A DNA stretch of 64,000 bases from Candidatus Babelota bacterium (GCA_013289515.1 JABCZU010000004.1:16415-80414); one strand, 5' to 3'; positions 47,414-57,345 are shown, counted from the stretch's first letter. Numbers and translations are program-made. The notes: a model not told the origin generated them from the sequence alone.

Positions 47414-48349
47414 TTAGTCATTTGATTTTTTTTCATTTAGAGGTGTCGGGCCGCTGCTGCTCGAGGATGAGCTACTTGAGCTACTGCTTGAAGCGCTGCT
47501 GGAACCAAGTGCTGAATCATGTTTATCACAGCCATTTTCATGATCATGATCATTTTCATCATGACCACTAGACTGTTTTGGCGCATCTTTTGGCGAAATC
47601 GGAGCAGGTGGCGTTGGAGGTTGGTTAAAACCCAATTGGTCTTTGAAGTACGCTTGCTTAGCTGCAGCTAAGACGTGATTGTTGAGCTTCTTGTCCTTAC
47701 CAACAAGCTTATAGCCTTCACGTATCTCTTTCAATTTCTGCTCTACAGCCTTATCACCCGCATCTGTAAGAGCAGTCTTAGCCGCATCAACTTCAGTTTG
47801 CTTCGCAGCAACTTTTGTTTGCCATTCAGGATCACTATACCAATGCTTCCAAGCCATAACGCCTGCTACGCCAACACCGATACCAAGCAATCCTATCAAA
47901 ATACGCTTGTTTCTTTCTTTGGACACTTTTCTTTCTGCAGCCTTTGCTACAAATCTTGCTGCCGCTTTGCTTTGCAGAATATCACACAAACGCATATCGT
48001 TTTCTTCGATACCCAAAGCTTTTGCCTGAGCCAGAAGCGCTTGATATGCAGCCTCTTGCTGTTTTGCTTCGATTTGGGAACTGGTTGCACCTACACCCAA
48101 CTCATCAAGCCAGGAGATGAAAAGGTCGGTCAACTCATTAACAACCTTAAGTTGCTCGGCATTTAATGCATCTCGGGCTGCTTGAGCCTTTGTCTCAAAG
48201 TGGGCAACAACCGCAGTAGCTTCATCTCTTACTTCTGCCGCAACTGGTGCGTCTTGTGCCTGCAGCATAACAGGCTCATCCTGTGCAGCAGCTCTTGATA
48301 GTGATGCAACAGCAAGAAGCGCTGCTAGCAATAATCTTTTTTGTATCAT
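47414..48349 (-). CDS. Hypothetical exported/membrane protein with poly-Ser C-terminal tract
   Basis: Signal peptide MIQKRLLLAALLAVASLSRAAAQ; internal TM ILIGLLGIGVGVAGVMAW; SSSSASSSSSSSSSSSSSSG. Confidence 0.7.
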   Translation of the reverse strand: MIQKRLLLAALLAVASLSRAAAQDEPVMLQAQDAPVAAEVRDEATAVVAHFETKAQAARDALNAEQLKVVNELTDLFISWLDELGVGATSSQIEAKQQEAAYQALLAQAKALGIEENDMRLCDILQSKAAARFVAKAAERKVSKERNKRILIGLLGIGVGVAGVMAWKHWYSDPEWQTKVAAKQTEVDAAKTALTDAGDKAVEQKLKEIREGYKLVGKDKKLNNHVLAAAKQAYFKDQLGFNQPPTPPAPISPKDAPKQSSGHDENDHDHENGCDKHDSALGSSSASSSSSSSSSSSSSGPTPLNEKKSND

Positions 48350-48478
48350 AAAAAAACTCCTCGATACTTGTTACACTTATTTATTCTCGCTATTAACAAC
48401 ACGTCGATTGCGCAAATCCTGTGTTAGTGGAGTAAGAATATCCCATTTTTTGAAAAAAGCAATTGCAGAAACACTTCT

Positions 48479-49054
48479 TTAGTTACCATACACTTCTTGC
48501 ACGGCTCGGCGTATGTAGTGATATAAGGACAATAAAGAAAAAAAGCTAAGCAGCACGAGTAAAATATTGTGGATTGTTTGTGAGTACAACCCCAGAAAGT
48601 AACAGATGAACAGCCATGCAACAAAGATTATTTGCAAAAAGGTTGCCGCCTTGCCCCAGATCAGTGGCTGCATGGTAGCTCCTTTGTATTTAAACAATAA
48701 GAGCAGAGACCCAATGAACATCATCAACTCGCGGCACACAATGATAATAAAGAACCATAGAGGGATGTGAAAAAAAGCAGATTGTGCAAAGACCAGCATG
48801 CAAAACGTTCCCAGAAGCAAGCACTTATCCGCGATGGGATCAAGCAACGTACCCAGCTGCGTCTGCTCATTGAATGCGCGTGCCACATAGCCATCAAGCA
48901 CATCTGTTGCCGAGGCAATGATAAAAATAATAAACGCGCTGCACCATTGCTGGCCATGAATACTGGTCATCACCCATGGTGTTAGGACAAGGCGCAAACA
49001 GGTCAAAGCATTTGATATGGTTACCCAACGCAGGGCATTGCTGTGTTGCATCAT
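48479..49054 (-). CDS. pgsA: CDP-alcohol phosphatidyltransferase, probably PgsA
   Basis: ISNALTCLRLVLTPWVM, ATDVLDGYVARAFNEQTQLGTLLDPIADKCLLL. Confidence 0.9.
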   Translation of the reverse strand: MMQHSNALRWVTISNALTCLRLVLTPWVMTSIHGQQWCSAFIIFIIASATDVLDGYVARAFNEQTQLGTLLDPIADKCLLLGTFCMLVFAQSAFFHIPLWFFIIIVCRELMMFIGSLLLLFKYKGATMQPLIWGKAATFLQIIFVAWLFICYFLGLYSQTIHNILLVLLSFFSLLSLYHYIRRAVQEVYGN

Positions 49055-49055
49055 G

Positions 49056-50228
49056 CTAGGATCCTTGCTCGTGATGCGTTGCTGTGCGCCATGTAATTGG
49101 CCACCCGCATGTTACCAGGCCCTGTATTGTATGGTATCTGGCACCAAAGTCAGCCGCCACTAGTGATAAACGCTCAAGGCCCTTTTGCGTTTTAATCAGT
49201 GGGTCAATACCACGAAATTTTGTTTTTACTATAAGATCGGCATGTGCTAGGTCAGGGCATATGTCGTACGATTGTTGCGCCTGCATAAGCTCGTGCACCC
49301 CCTGCTGAACCGATGGCTCCTTGCACGTAACAAGTGTGTTCCACACCGTCTGGTCATCTGAGAAATGGATATCATTAAAGCTGAGCATGTTTGCATCTAC
49401 CGCCAGCCGCAAAACGTGCGCTGCTCTAGTTCCGATAGCATGACAATCTGGTCCGCCCCATTGCCACATGGTGTGGTCCAATGAGACGTCGGCAAGTTTT
49501 TGTGCAAGCGTAGCATCGGTGAAAAACCAGGTATCGTGCTCAAAATGTAAGTGGTTTAGGATGGCGGGAACCTCTTCCTGTTTAATCATACCGGTCAGCA
49601 GCCCTGCACGTAGATTATATTCAATGCGATCAGCACACAGGTCGGGCAGCGGCAGCTCGAGCGCTGTGTAGGCAGTATTTTTTGCAAGCGCCGCTTGTAG
49701 ATCAATACCGTACGTAGCAAGAAGTGTATCTATGCCCCATTGCTTGAGGTACCACTCATGAATATCATCTTGGTACGCATCACCAAGCGGTGAGCGCTTA
49801 AAAAGGTAGTCACCAACATGCGAAAATACGGTGTGCGATGCATCGTGTAAAAGGCCGGCAATCTGTTGATTTTGACTTGCTCCATAGCGGCGCAATAGCA
49901 CAAAGACGCCAACGCAATGATCATAACGAGTGTAAGAATGTTGATTGCTACGCACGTAATAATCAACGCCATACTGTTGTACTTTTTTAATACGCTCCAT
50001 CATTGGCGATTGCAATAATTGTAAGAGCACTTGCTCATGTATTATAAAATCACCGTAGGGGGTCTGTAATGTTTGCGCAGGCAACAATGCAGACGCTTTG
50101 GCCAGTACTGGCGCCACCGACAATGGACCGGCCTGTAATGCCCCAGACCCATGTGCATGTATGTTCATGTTTGCAACACTGGTGCTGAGCACAAGCACAG
50201 CGCGTATCAGTCGATTTATAGCCATCAT
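49056..50228 (-). CDS. HD-domain phosphohydrolase with putative signal peptide
   Basis: SYTRYDHCVGVFVLLRRYGAS, GLLHDASHTVFSHVGDYLF, LCADRIEYNLRAGL; N-term MMAINRLIRAVLVLSTSVANMNIHAHG. Confidence 0.8.
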   Translation of the reverse strand: MMAINRLIRAVLVLSTSVANMNIHAHGSGALQAGPLSVAPVLAKASALLPAQTLQTPYGDFIIHEQVLLQLLQSPMMERIKKVQQYGVDYYVRSNQHSYTRYDHCVGVFVLLRRYGASQNQQIAGLLHDASHTVFSHVGDYLFKRSPLGDAYQDDIHEWYLKQWGIDTLLATYGIDLQAALAKNTAYTALELPLPDLCADRIEYNLRAGLLTGMIKQEEVPAILNHLHFEHDTWFFTDATLAQKLADVSLDHTMWQWGGPDCHAIGTRAAHVLRLAVDANMLSFNDIHFSDDQTVWNTLVTCKEPSVQQGVHELMQAQQSYDICPDLAHADLIVKTKFRGIDPLIKTQKGLERLSLVAADFGARYHTIQGLVTCGWPITWRTATHHEQGS

Positions 50229-50366
50229 AAAAGATGCTCCTTTTTTTCAAAAAAGCCTTAGTTGTACGTCATTATTAACACAATTCATTTGACAATAACA
50301 AGAACCACATTATCTTATGAGGTCATTGTCCGCTGTTAAACAAGCAGCTTACTAAAAATATCAAGA

Positions 50367-51572
50367 TTGTACACGTTACACGAAGAACTTTGCATTATGT
50401 TTTTGCACCACTACCTCTCCATAATCCTGGGCACATTGATCATCGCTAGCGCTACGCCACTGGCAAGCCAAGCAGCGGCAATCAGTAGTAATGATAATAA
50501 TGATGACTGGCAAGCAGATGAGCTCCTAATGGGCACGTACACGGCCGTTATTGACACTATTAAAGAGATCTCTGGCAGGGTCGCAGCATTGCCAGAACCG
50601 TTCATTAAGATGGTGGACGAAAAACTCAACGGCACCAAGAAACCATCTGATGACCTGGTGTTTTACGTTATTGATAAAACATTACTGCTGTGCAAAGATC
50701 TCGTTACCGCCCAAGAAAAAAAACAATTGGCCGCAGCAAAAAAAGCGCTTATCGATGGCTTAAAAGCGTACGTGGCACAACGATATACCTACGCTATTGA
50801 TCCTAACATGGCAGTATTTCTTGATCATCAAAACCCAACGTTCACCATCACCTTTGAAAACCCAGAGGGTAAAACGAAGACGCGTACGTATAAGGCGAGT
50901 ATCAACCTTATCGGTTTAAACCTTGAGTGGGCCTTACGCTTTAACGCCATCTTCTTTGTCGGTCCTGCGCTCAATTTTTATGATAGCAACAAGACTATTC
51001 AGCTGGGCAAAGGTTTTGAAATTTTCCCAGCAAAAATCATTAATTTTCCCAGACGACTGCGTGGACACATAAAATACTGGGGCAGTGAGGAGTATAAAAA
51101 AAACAGCGATATATTGACCAAAGAAAAAGTAGTTGTTGAGGCTGCGATGGTACAGGAACAAAGATTAATCAATGCGATAAATGCAAAGTATCCTTTGTTG
51201 CAAAAAAGCCTTAAATGGCACGGGGGCTCTGCAACATTTTCTAAACGCACTATAACTGACGAAAATGATCTAAAGGAAATACACAAGGCTTCGGCCAAAC
51301 AACAAGAACTCTCGGCAGCATTTCAAAAGCAAACGATAGCCGCGCACGATGCTGGCATTGGTCATAACCCCATCCCAAACATACTTAACTTTTTGGGCAT
51401 CCAATACATCCCTTTTGCCACTATGCCTGGCGGCATGGTCGTATTTACGGTGCCAGTTGGCGCGCATATGTTGCCGTCATTGTTCGGTTATCACCATGAC
51501 ACCGCAATTCCCATCAACGGCTTTGCCAGTCTGGTTACTGGCGGCACCCTATCACCACACGAGGAGGGGTAG
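50367..51572 (+). CDS. NFYDSNK-family exported protein, member 1 (with about 110 aa insert)
   Basis: KTKTRTYKASINLIGLNLEWALRFNAIFFVGPALNFYDSNKTIQLGKGFE; C-term VTGGTLSPHEEG; signal peptide FLHHYLSIILGTLIIASATPLASQAAA. Confidence 0.75.
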   Translation: MYTLHEELCIMFLHHYLSIILGTLIIASATPLASQAAAISSNDNNDDWQADELLMGTYTAVIDTIKEISGRVAALPEPFIKMVDEKLNGTKKPSDDLVFYVIDKTLLLCKDLVTAQEKKQLAAAKKALIDGLKAYVAQRYTYAIDPNMAVFLDHQNPTFTITFENPEGKTKTRTYKASINLIGLNLEWALRFNAIFFVGPALNFYDSNKTIQLGKGFEIFPAKIINFPRRLRGHIKYWGSEEYKKNSDILTKEKVVVEAAMVQEQRLINAINAKYPLLQKSLKWHGGSATFSKRTITDENDLKEIHKASAKQQELSAAFQKQTIAAHDAGIGHNPIPNILNFLGIQYIPFATMPGGMVVFTVPVGAHMLPSLFGYHHDTAIPINGFASLVTGGTLSPHEEG

Positions 51573-51575
51573 GCA

Positions 51576-52460
51576 ATGATTTTGAATAATGGTATGCGCT
51601 CATATCCTTCACTCTACCCAATACAGGGCGTTGGTCCGTTCGCCCCGATGGAGAACCCGCAGGGCGTTAGCCTGAGCCATTTAGGCGAAGGTTCGAATGG
51701 AGGGGTGCGAACGGTTGTTGCGCGATTTCTTTTTGTAGCAGTGACCCTTTGTCTCGCATCACCACGAGCCCTCTCTGCCAATCTTTCACCTGAAGAGCAG
51801 GCGTACGTCACCGAGCAGAGTAATATCCTGCTGAAAGAAACGCTTACCTGCATGGAAACCATCGCACAGCGGGTGTCAATACCACCGGTACGCCTGACTG
51901 CACAATTGCAGGCTGCTCGAAAAGCACCAGACACCTTTCCCCCAGAAAAGCTCATACCGGTGATTAGTACGGCACTTGCTACGTGTAACAAGGTTATGAC
52001 GCCTGAGGAAAAGCAGAAACTTACCAATGTGAAGAATCAACTTGTCAAAGAATTACGTGACCTAAAAATCATCGGCTATAGCTATTGTAGAAGCGTAGGT
52101 ATAGCCTACGGTTTTGGTATCCAAATACTTCGCTTTGTTGTCACGTATAAAGATTTTTATGGCACCGCCAAGACAAGAACGTATCAGACCGCGTTTCCTA
52201 CTGGGGGGCTCAATTTTGAAATAGCCCCGCGGCTGAATTTTATATTTTTTCTCGGCAAGGATGACAATTTTTATGATAGTAACAAGTTCATTCGGCTTGG
52301 CCTGGGCATAGAGCTTGGTGGGCCCTTTTGTAGGCTGACCTACGTTCCCTTTAAAAACACTACTGGCGGGCTGCTTATTGTTGCACTCAGCCCCGGCTTA
52401 ACGTCCCCAGTCGCCCTCTCTGTTATTCCGCCTGGAATGATCTTAACGCCGGTGGCTTAA
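51576..52460 (+). CDS. NFYDSNK-family exported protein, member 2 (palindromic repeat at 5' end)
   Basis: AKTRTYQTAFPTGGLNFEIAPRLNFIFFLGKDDNFYDSNKFIRLGLGIE; repeat-encoded FAPMENPQGVSLSHLGEGSNGGVR before the signal peptide. Confidence 0.75.
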   Translation: MILNNGMRSYPSLYPIQGVGPFAPMENPQGVSLSHLGEGSNGGVRTVVARFLFVAVTLCLASPRALSANLSPEEQAYVTEQSNILLKETLTCMETIAQRVSIPPVRLTAQLQAARKAPDTFPPEKLIPVISTALATCNKVMTPEEKQKLTNVKNQLVKELRDLKIIGYSYCRSVGIAYGFGIQILRFVVTYKDFYGTAKTRTYQTAFPTGGLNFEIAPRLNFIFFLGKDDNFYDSNKFIRLGLGIELGGPFCRLTYVPFKNTTGGLLIVALSPGLTSPVALSVIPPGMILTPVA

Positions 52461-52538
52461 TACCGTAGTTTTGCTATACTAGCGTGAGCTTGAAAATCCT
52501 GTATATGGATCCTGAAACAAGTTCAGGATGACAAAAAT

Positions 52539-53333
52539 GTGATTAACTACCCCCCTACCATTGACGGCTATACCATGATCCCAAATGAAGTCCTATTTAT
52601 CACCCACGTCGCCCTGGTGTCAACGTTCACCCTAGGCTCAGTCGCCTTAGGACAGGGCGCGCTCACCGCCATGATCTGCCTATGCGGCATCCTGTCTAAT
52701 ATCTTTGTTACCAAACAGATCATGCTCTTTGGCCTTGAGGCGGTCAGTACCGACGTCTTTGCCGTTGGCTGCATTGTGGGGCTAAACATGATGCAAGAAT
52801 ATTATGGCAAGGCAGCCGCTAAGAAGGCCATTTTTGTTAATTTCCTGCTCCTGGTCTTCTTCTTGATCATGTCACTGATGCACCTGGCCTACATCCCCAA
52901 TAGCTTTGACCAGATGCAAGAACACTTTAAGCTCTTGCTCAGCCCAATGCCGCGCATTGTTATTGCATCCTTTAGTGTGTACCTGGTCGTACAATTGATT
53001 GACACACAGGTGTATGCCTTCTTGCTGCGCATCTTTAACGGCAGGTACGTAACAATGCGTAATCTTATAGCATTAACATTCAGTCAGCTGCTGGACACCG
53101 TCCTTTTTTGCGTAGCAGCACTGTACGGCACCGTGCATTCAATTATCCCAATTATGATCATCAGCTATGCCATAAAAATGTTTGTTGTGCTGTGTAATAC
53201 CCCCTTTATTCGCCTTTCTAAGCGATATATTAAGCCAAGCCCATACTTCGTCCAAGCGGAGTTTATCCTGCCGTGCCCGCCGAAGCCTTGCGCGAAGGCC
53301 GGGAGCAACGTCGAAGGGAATGGCAAGCCATGA
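52539..53333 (+). CDS. yhhQ: Queuosine precursor transporter (YhhQ/VUT family)
   Basis: LCGILSNIFVTKQIMLFGLEAVSTDVFAVGCIVGLNMMQEYYGKAAAKKA, QLIDTQVYAFL, RNLIALTFSQLLDTVLF. Confidence 0.85.
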   Translation: MINYPPTIDGYTMIPNEVLFITHVALVSTFTLGSVALGQGALTAMICLCGILSNIFVTKQIMLFGLEAVSTDVFAVGCIVGLNMMQEYYGKAAAKKAIFVNFLLLVFFLIMSLMHLAYIPNSFDQMQEHFKLLLSPMPRIVIASFSVYLVVQLIDTQVYAFLLRIFNGRYVTMRNLIALTFSQLLDTVLFCVAALYGTVHSIIPIMIISYAIKMFVVLCNTPFIRLSKRYIKPSPYFVQAEFILPCPPKPCAKAGSNVEGNGKP

Positions 53334-54466
53334 ATAATACACCCTTTCGCTTCCAACTCATTCACCGCTCTAAAAAGTCACGCGCTCGTGTCGGCAGAAT
53401 CCATACACCGCATGGCGTCATCGATACCCCAAGCTTTGTAGCCGTTGGCACCAATGGCAGCCTTAAGGCGCTTGATAACGTTGATGTTACTGGCCTTGGG
53501 CTGCAGCTCATGTTTTGCAATACCTACCATCTCATGTTGCAACCAGGCACTGAGATTATTAAAGCGGCCGGCGGCATTCACTCATTTATTAATCGCGCGG
53601 GGCCAATCATTACCGATTCTGGCGGCTTTCAGGTATTTAGCCTTAAATACGGTGGCGTGCATGAAGAGCTTAAGAGCAAGGGAACGAAAAAGCTGAGTAA
53701 CAGCATTGTTAAAATTACTGAAGAGGGGGTAACCTTTCGGTCGTACCGCGATGGCGCGCGCGTCGTGCTCACCCCCGAAACCTCAATCCAGGCACAAAAA
53801 GATATCGGTGCCGATATTATTGTAAGCTTTGATGAGCTGCCTCCCTATCATATGCCACCACATAAGCTTAAAGAAAGCCTTGAGCGCACCCACCGCTGGG
53901 AAAAGCGCTCGCTCGATGTTCATCTGGCCAATCGCAATAATCAGGCACTGTATGCCGTCATTCACGGTGGCCTTGATCCTGAACTGCGCACCAAAAGCTG
54001 CCAGTATTTGACCGGCTTGCCATTTGATGGCTTTGCCGTTGGCGGCAGTCTTGGTAAAACGCGTGAAGAGATGTTCACCCTACTCAACTACGTGATGCCA
54101 CAGCTTCCAGACGATAAACCTAATCACCTGCTGGGTATTGGTGATCTAAAATCGCTTGAGCATTGCATCCCTATTGGCATTGATACGTTTGATAGCTCCC
54201 ACCCAACCAAAGCGGCACGTCACGGCCTCTTGCTTACCAAACAGGGCAATAAGCGGGTGATTGCAAGCGGTAATGCATCAGTCTTTAGACCGATTGAGGA
54301 CGACTGCACCTGCTACACCTGTCAACACTACACCCTTGCCTATCTTTGCCACCTCTTCAAAGCTCATGAGCCTATAGCGCTCAGCTTGGCAACCATTCAT
54401 AATGTACACTTCATGATTCACTTAATGGCTGATGTGCGCGAGAAGATTTTGCGCGATGAAGTTTAG
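53330..54466 (+). CDS. tgt: Queuine/guanine tRNA-ribosyltransferase
   Basis: ARVGRIHTPHGVIDTPSFVAVGTNGSLKALDN, ITDSGGFQVFSL, HGGLDPELR, CTCYTCQHYTLAYLCHL Zn site; ATGA overlap with yhhQ. Confidence 0.9.
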   Translation: MNNTPFRFQLIHRSKKSRARVGRIHTPHGVIDTPSFVAVGTNGSLKALDNVDVTGLGLQLMFCNTYHLMLQPGTEIIKAAGGIHSFINRAGPIITDSGGFQVFSLKYGGVHEELKSKGTKKLSNSIVKITEEGVTFRSYRDGARVVLTPETSIQAQKDIGADIIVSFDELPPYHMPPHKLKESLERTHRWEKRSLDVHLANRNNQALYAVIHGGLDPELRTKSCQYLTGLPFDGFAVGGSLGKTREEMFTLLNYVMPQLPDDKPNHLLGIGDLKSLEHCIPIGIDTFDSSHPTKAARHGLLLTKQGNKRVIASGNASVFRPIEDDCTCYTCQHYTLAYLCHLFKAHEPIALSLATIHNVHFMIHLMADVREKILRDEV

Positions 54467-54557
54467 TGTAAAAACATTGGACAATACTATAGAACCTGTT
54501 AGCATATCCACTCGCAAACTAGAAACATTGAATCGCAAGACGTTAAAGGATTTTTTC

Positions 54558-55328
54558 ATGATTCGTAAGATCAGTACACGCCCGTATCTTTTTGCATTAT
54601 CAGCTGCGCTTTGTATTTTTTCACTCCAACAACACATTAAAAGTGCACCCAGCAATGAAAAAACAGTCAGTAAACAATCTGATACTGTACAAGAGCAGGC
54701 ACTCAGTCTTGTAGAAAAAATTGCTAATAACGCTGAGGTGCCATCGGCAAGTCTATTGAAACATATAGAGGCGGCCAGAAAAGCCGAGAGTGACCTATCC
54801 GCCGAAAAACTTGTTCAGTTAGTTAATGCAACAATGAAAATTTGTATAAAAACAATAACGAATGACGAACAAAAGGCCCTGAACAAGATTAAGACTCAGT
54901 TAGTCAGAGAACTACAAAATTTTAAAGTTACCGGCTACAGCTTTTGTGTTGATCCAAATGGTGCTTTTTTTCTTGATAATCAGGATCCACGATTTACGGT
55001 AACGTACAAAGACAATGACGGCAACGTAAAGACTCGTACCTATCAAGCCGATATTAATCTTATTGGCCTTAGCGTTGAGTTATCAATTCGCTGTCGTTGG
55101 ATGTTTTTCACTGGCACCGATTTTAATTTTTATGATAGTAATAAGGTTATTGAACTAGACACCGGTATTGAATGTCGCTTTTTCCCCGCCCCACTTTTTA
55201 TTATTTCTTACATACCATTCAAAAACATGAATGGAGCGCTTGTAACAATCTCTATCCCTATTGGAATCCCTTTTGCGGTGATCTCTTACGTTACCGGCGG
55301 CACGCTGACACCAGTGGTTCCTAAATAG
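54558..55328 (+). CDS. NFYDSNK-family exported protein, member 3
   Basis: VKTRTYQADINLIGLSVELSIRCRWMFFTGTDFNFYDSNKVIELDTGIE; C-term VTGGTLTPVVPK; likely start MIRKISTRPYLFALSAALCIFS. Confidence 0.75.
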   Translation: MIRKISTRPYLFALSAALCIFSLQQHIKSAPSNEKTVSKQSDTVQEQALSLVEKIANNAEVPSASLLKHIEAARKAESDLSAEKLVQLVNATMKICIKTITNDEQKALNKIKTQLVRELQNFKVTGYSFCVDPNGAFFLDNQDPRFTVTYKDNDGNVKTRTYQADINLIGLSVELSIRCRWMFFTGTDFNFYDSNKVIELDTGIECRFFPAPLFIISYIPFKNMNGALVTISIPIGIPFAVISYVTGGTLTPVVPK

Positions 55329-55424
55329 CGCTTACACCCAAGCCTTGCATTCTCCCAGATTATCACGCTACGATAAGCACTAGTCTTTATCTGTTGTACT
55401 CACCGCCCTACGCAGGAGATTACT

Positions 55425-56393
55425 ATGAAACATACTAGTTTATCTGGCATGATCACCAGCAGCATCGTTGCATGCCTTCTGATACACCTTCCGTTCAACG
55501 CCATGGCCCAAGATGCTCCCGCAGACCTGGGCAGCAGTGAAGCGTTCATTAACGATACCCAATCTCTGCAACCAGACGCCACGCTAGCCCCATCATTGTC
55601 ACCTGAAGAGGCTGCTCAGATTAAAGCCAAGCTGGTCACCATTTTCCAGGAAAGCCTTGATCAGTTCTCGTTCAGGCGCGGGGGCCGCATCATGATGGCT
55701 GGTGGCCTCTTGCTTTCAGCAGCGGGGCTATGGCTGGCTTTCACGAAGGCAGAAACAGCTACGATTGATGATGCAGCATTTAAAGCAAAGTATCCTAATA
55801 CTGCCAAAGCAAAAGAATTTTATAATGATCCCGATCTTAAAGAGGCTTTTAATGCCCACTTGGTAAGCAATCTATATCCACAGATTAAGGCTGAATTGTC
55901 CAAGAAGGATAATAAAGGTCCCGGTCATCAGAAACACTACAGCCTTCTTAGTCAGTATTTATTTGATACCACAATTCCAAGGCCACACGACCCGTACGAC
56001 GACGCCTGCAAAATCACAAGCACAGCGTTCAGCACTAAACATATAATTTCTGGTGGCATGCTCACCCTTTTTGGTCTTGTTATGGCTAACTTTGGTCACT
56101 CCCTAGCACAACAAAATGAGGTCATTGCCTGCATACGTAGTATCTTGCAGAAAGAACGTGTTGCAAGTAGCGAGCAAGCATCACTCTACGTGCTGCGTCA
56201 ATGGTTTGCGCTTGTCTATAAACGCCTGAACGATGAACAGTTGGTGCCCTTTTTGCCACTAATTGATAGCCGTATGGCACAAGCATTTGGTGATATTACG
56301 ACCAATCAGTCACTATCAGTACAGGATCAATTTTCTCGCATGGTTGCCTTTACGCTCTTTGCGCTTGATGCAATCAATGCACGTGAAGCGTAG
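55425..56393 (+). CDS. Hypothetical exported/membrane protein
   Basis: Signal peptide and two internal hydrophobic segments (IMMAGGLLLSAAGLWLAF; IISGGMLTLFGLVMANFG). Confidence 0.65.
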   Translation: MKHTSLSGMITSSIVACLLIHLPFNAMAQDAPADLGSSEAFINDTQSLQPDATLAPSLSPEEAAQIKAKLVTIFQESLDQFSFRRGGRIMMAGGLLLSAAGLWLAFTKAETATIDDAAFKAKYPNTAKAKEFYNDPDLKEAFNAHLVSNLYPQIKAELSKKDNKGPGHQKHYSLLSQYLFDTTIPRPHDPYDDACKITSTAFSTKHIISGGMLTLFGLVMANFGHSLAQQNEVIACIRSILQKERVASSEQASLYVLRQWFALVYKRLNDEQLVPFLPLIDSRMAQAFGDITTNQSLSVQDQFSRMVAFTLFALDAINAREA

Positions 56394-56528
56394 CACAATA
56401 ACTACGCGCTTGTTACACTGTTACTATATCACTATCGACAACATCCATAAAAATCGTTACCATTAGGATCTATTCATAGGTCTAACATTTGTCGCCGGCC
56501 CCCGGCCAATTTTTTATCAGGAGTGAGC

Positions 56529-57254
56529 ATGTCTGGGCATTCTAAATGGTCTACGATAAAGCATAAAAAAGCAAAAGAGGACGCCAAGCGCGGTAAAGTT
56601 TTTACCAAGTTGGTACGTGAAATTACAGTGGCTGCCCGTGAGGGTGGTGGTGACGCAGCAGGAAATCCACGGCTACGCCTTATTCTTGATAAGGCAAAAG
56701 AGGTTAATATGCCGCTGGATAATATCACCAGAGCCATAAAAAAAGGTACCGGTGAGCTTGGTGATGGCGCCCATTATGAGCCGTTCACCTACGAAGGCTA
56801 TGGCCCGTACGGTACTGCTGTGATGATTGATACGTTAAGTGACAACAAAAATCGCACCGTATCAGATTTACGGCACCAGTTTACCAAGGCCAGTGGCTCT
56901 CTGGCAGAATCTGGGGCGGTCTCCTGGATGTTTGAACACCGCGGCGTTATTCAGGCGCAGGGGACTATTTCAGAAGACGATCTGCTGGAAAAGCTTTTGG
57001 ACTACGATGTTGATGATGTAAAAAAACATGACGATGACTCATTTACGATCGTTTGTGCTATGGCCCAGCTTGCGACAGTTAAAAAAGTTGTAGAAAGCAA
57101 TGGCCTTAAGGTAGAATCTGCTCAGCTTGAATGGGTAGCAAAAGATCCGGTCATGATTGAGGGCGAAGAAAAAGAAGAGGCTGTATACAAGTTTCTGGAA
57201 GCAATTGATGATCTTGATGATGTGCAAAATATCTTTGCAAACGTAGGTAACTAA
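56529..57254 (+). CDS. yebC: YebC/PmpR (TACO1) family protein
   Basis: MSGHSKWSTIKHKKAKEDAKRGKVFTKLVREITVAAREGGGDAAGNPRLRL, YEGYGPYGTAVMIDTLSDNKNRT. Confidence 0.95.
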   Translation: MSGHSKWSTIKHKKAKEDAKRGKVFTKLVREITVAAREGGGDAAGNPRLRLILDKAKEVNMPLDNITRAIKKGTGELGDGAHYEPFTYEGYGPYGTAVMIDTLSDNKNRTVSDLRHQFTKASGSLAESGAVSWMFEHRGVIQAQGTISEDDLLEKLLDYDVDDVKKHDDDSFTIVCAMAQLATVKKVVESNGLKVESAQLEWVAKDPVMIEGEEKEEAVYKFLEAIDDLDDVQNIFANVGN

Positions 57255-57271
57255 ATTACATAATAAAAAGC

Positions 57272-57345
57272 CGTTCGCCCCGACCGTGTCCGCCGTAGCC
57301 TTGCGCGAAGGCTGGATGGAGGTCTGCCTCAGGCCGAGTAGAGGG
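57272..57345. repeat. Palindromic repeat copy
   Basis: gttcgccccgaccgtgtccgccgtagccttgcgcgaaggctggatggaggtctgcctcaggccgagtagagggg. Confidence 0.6.
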
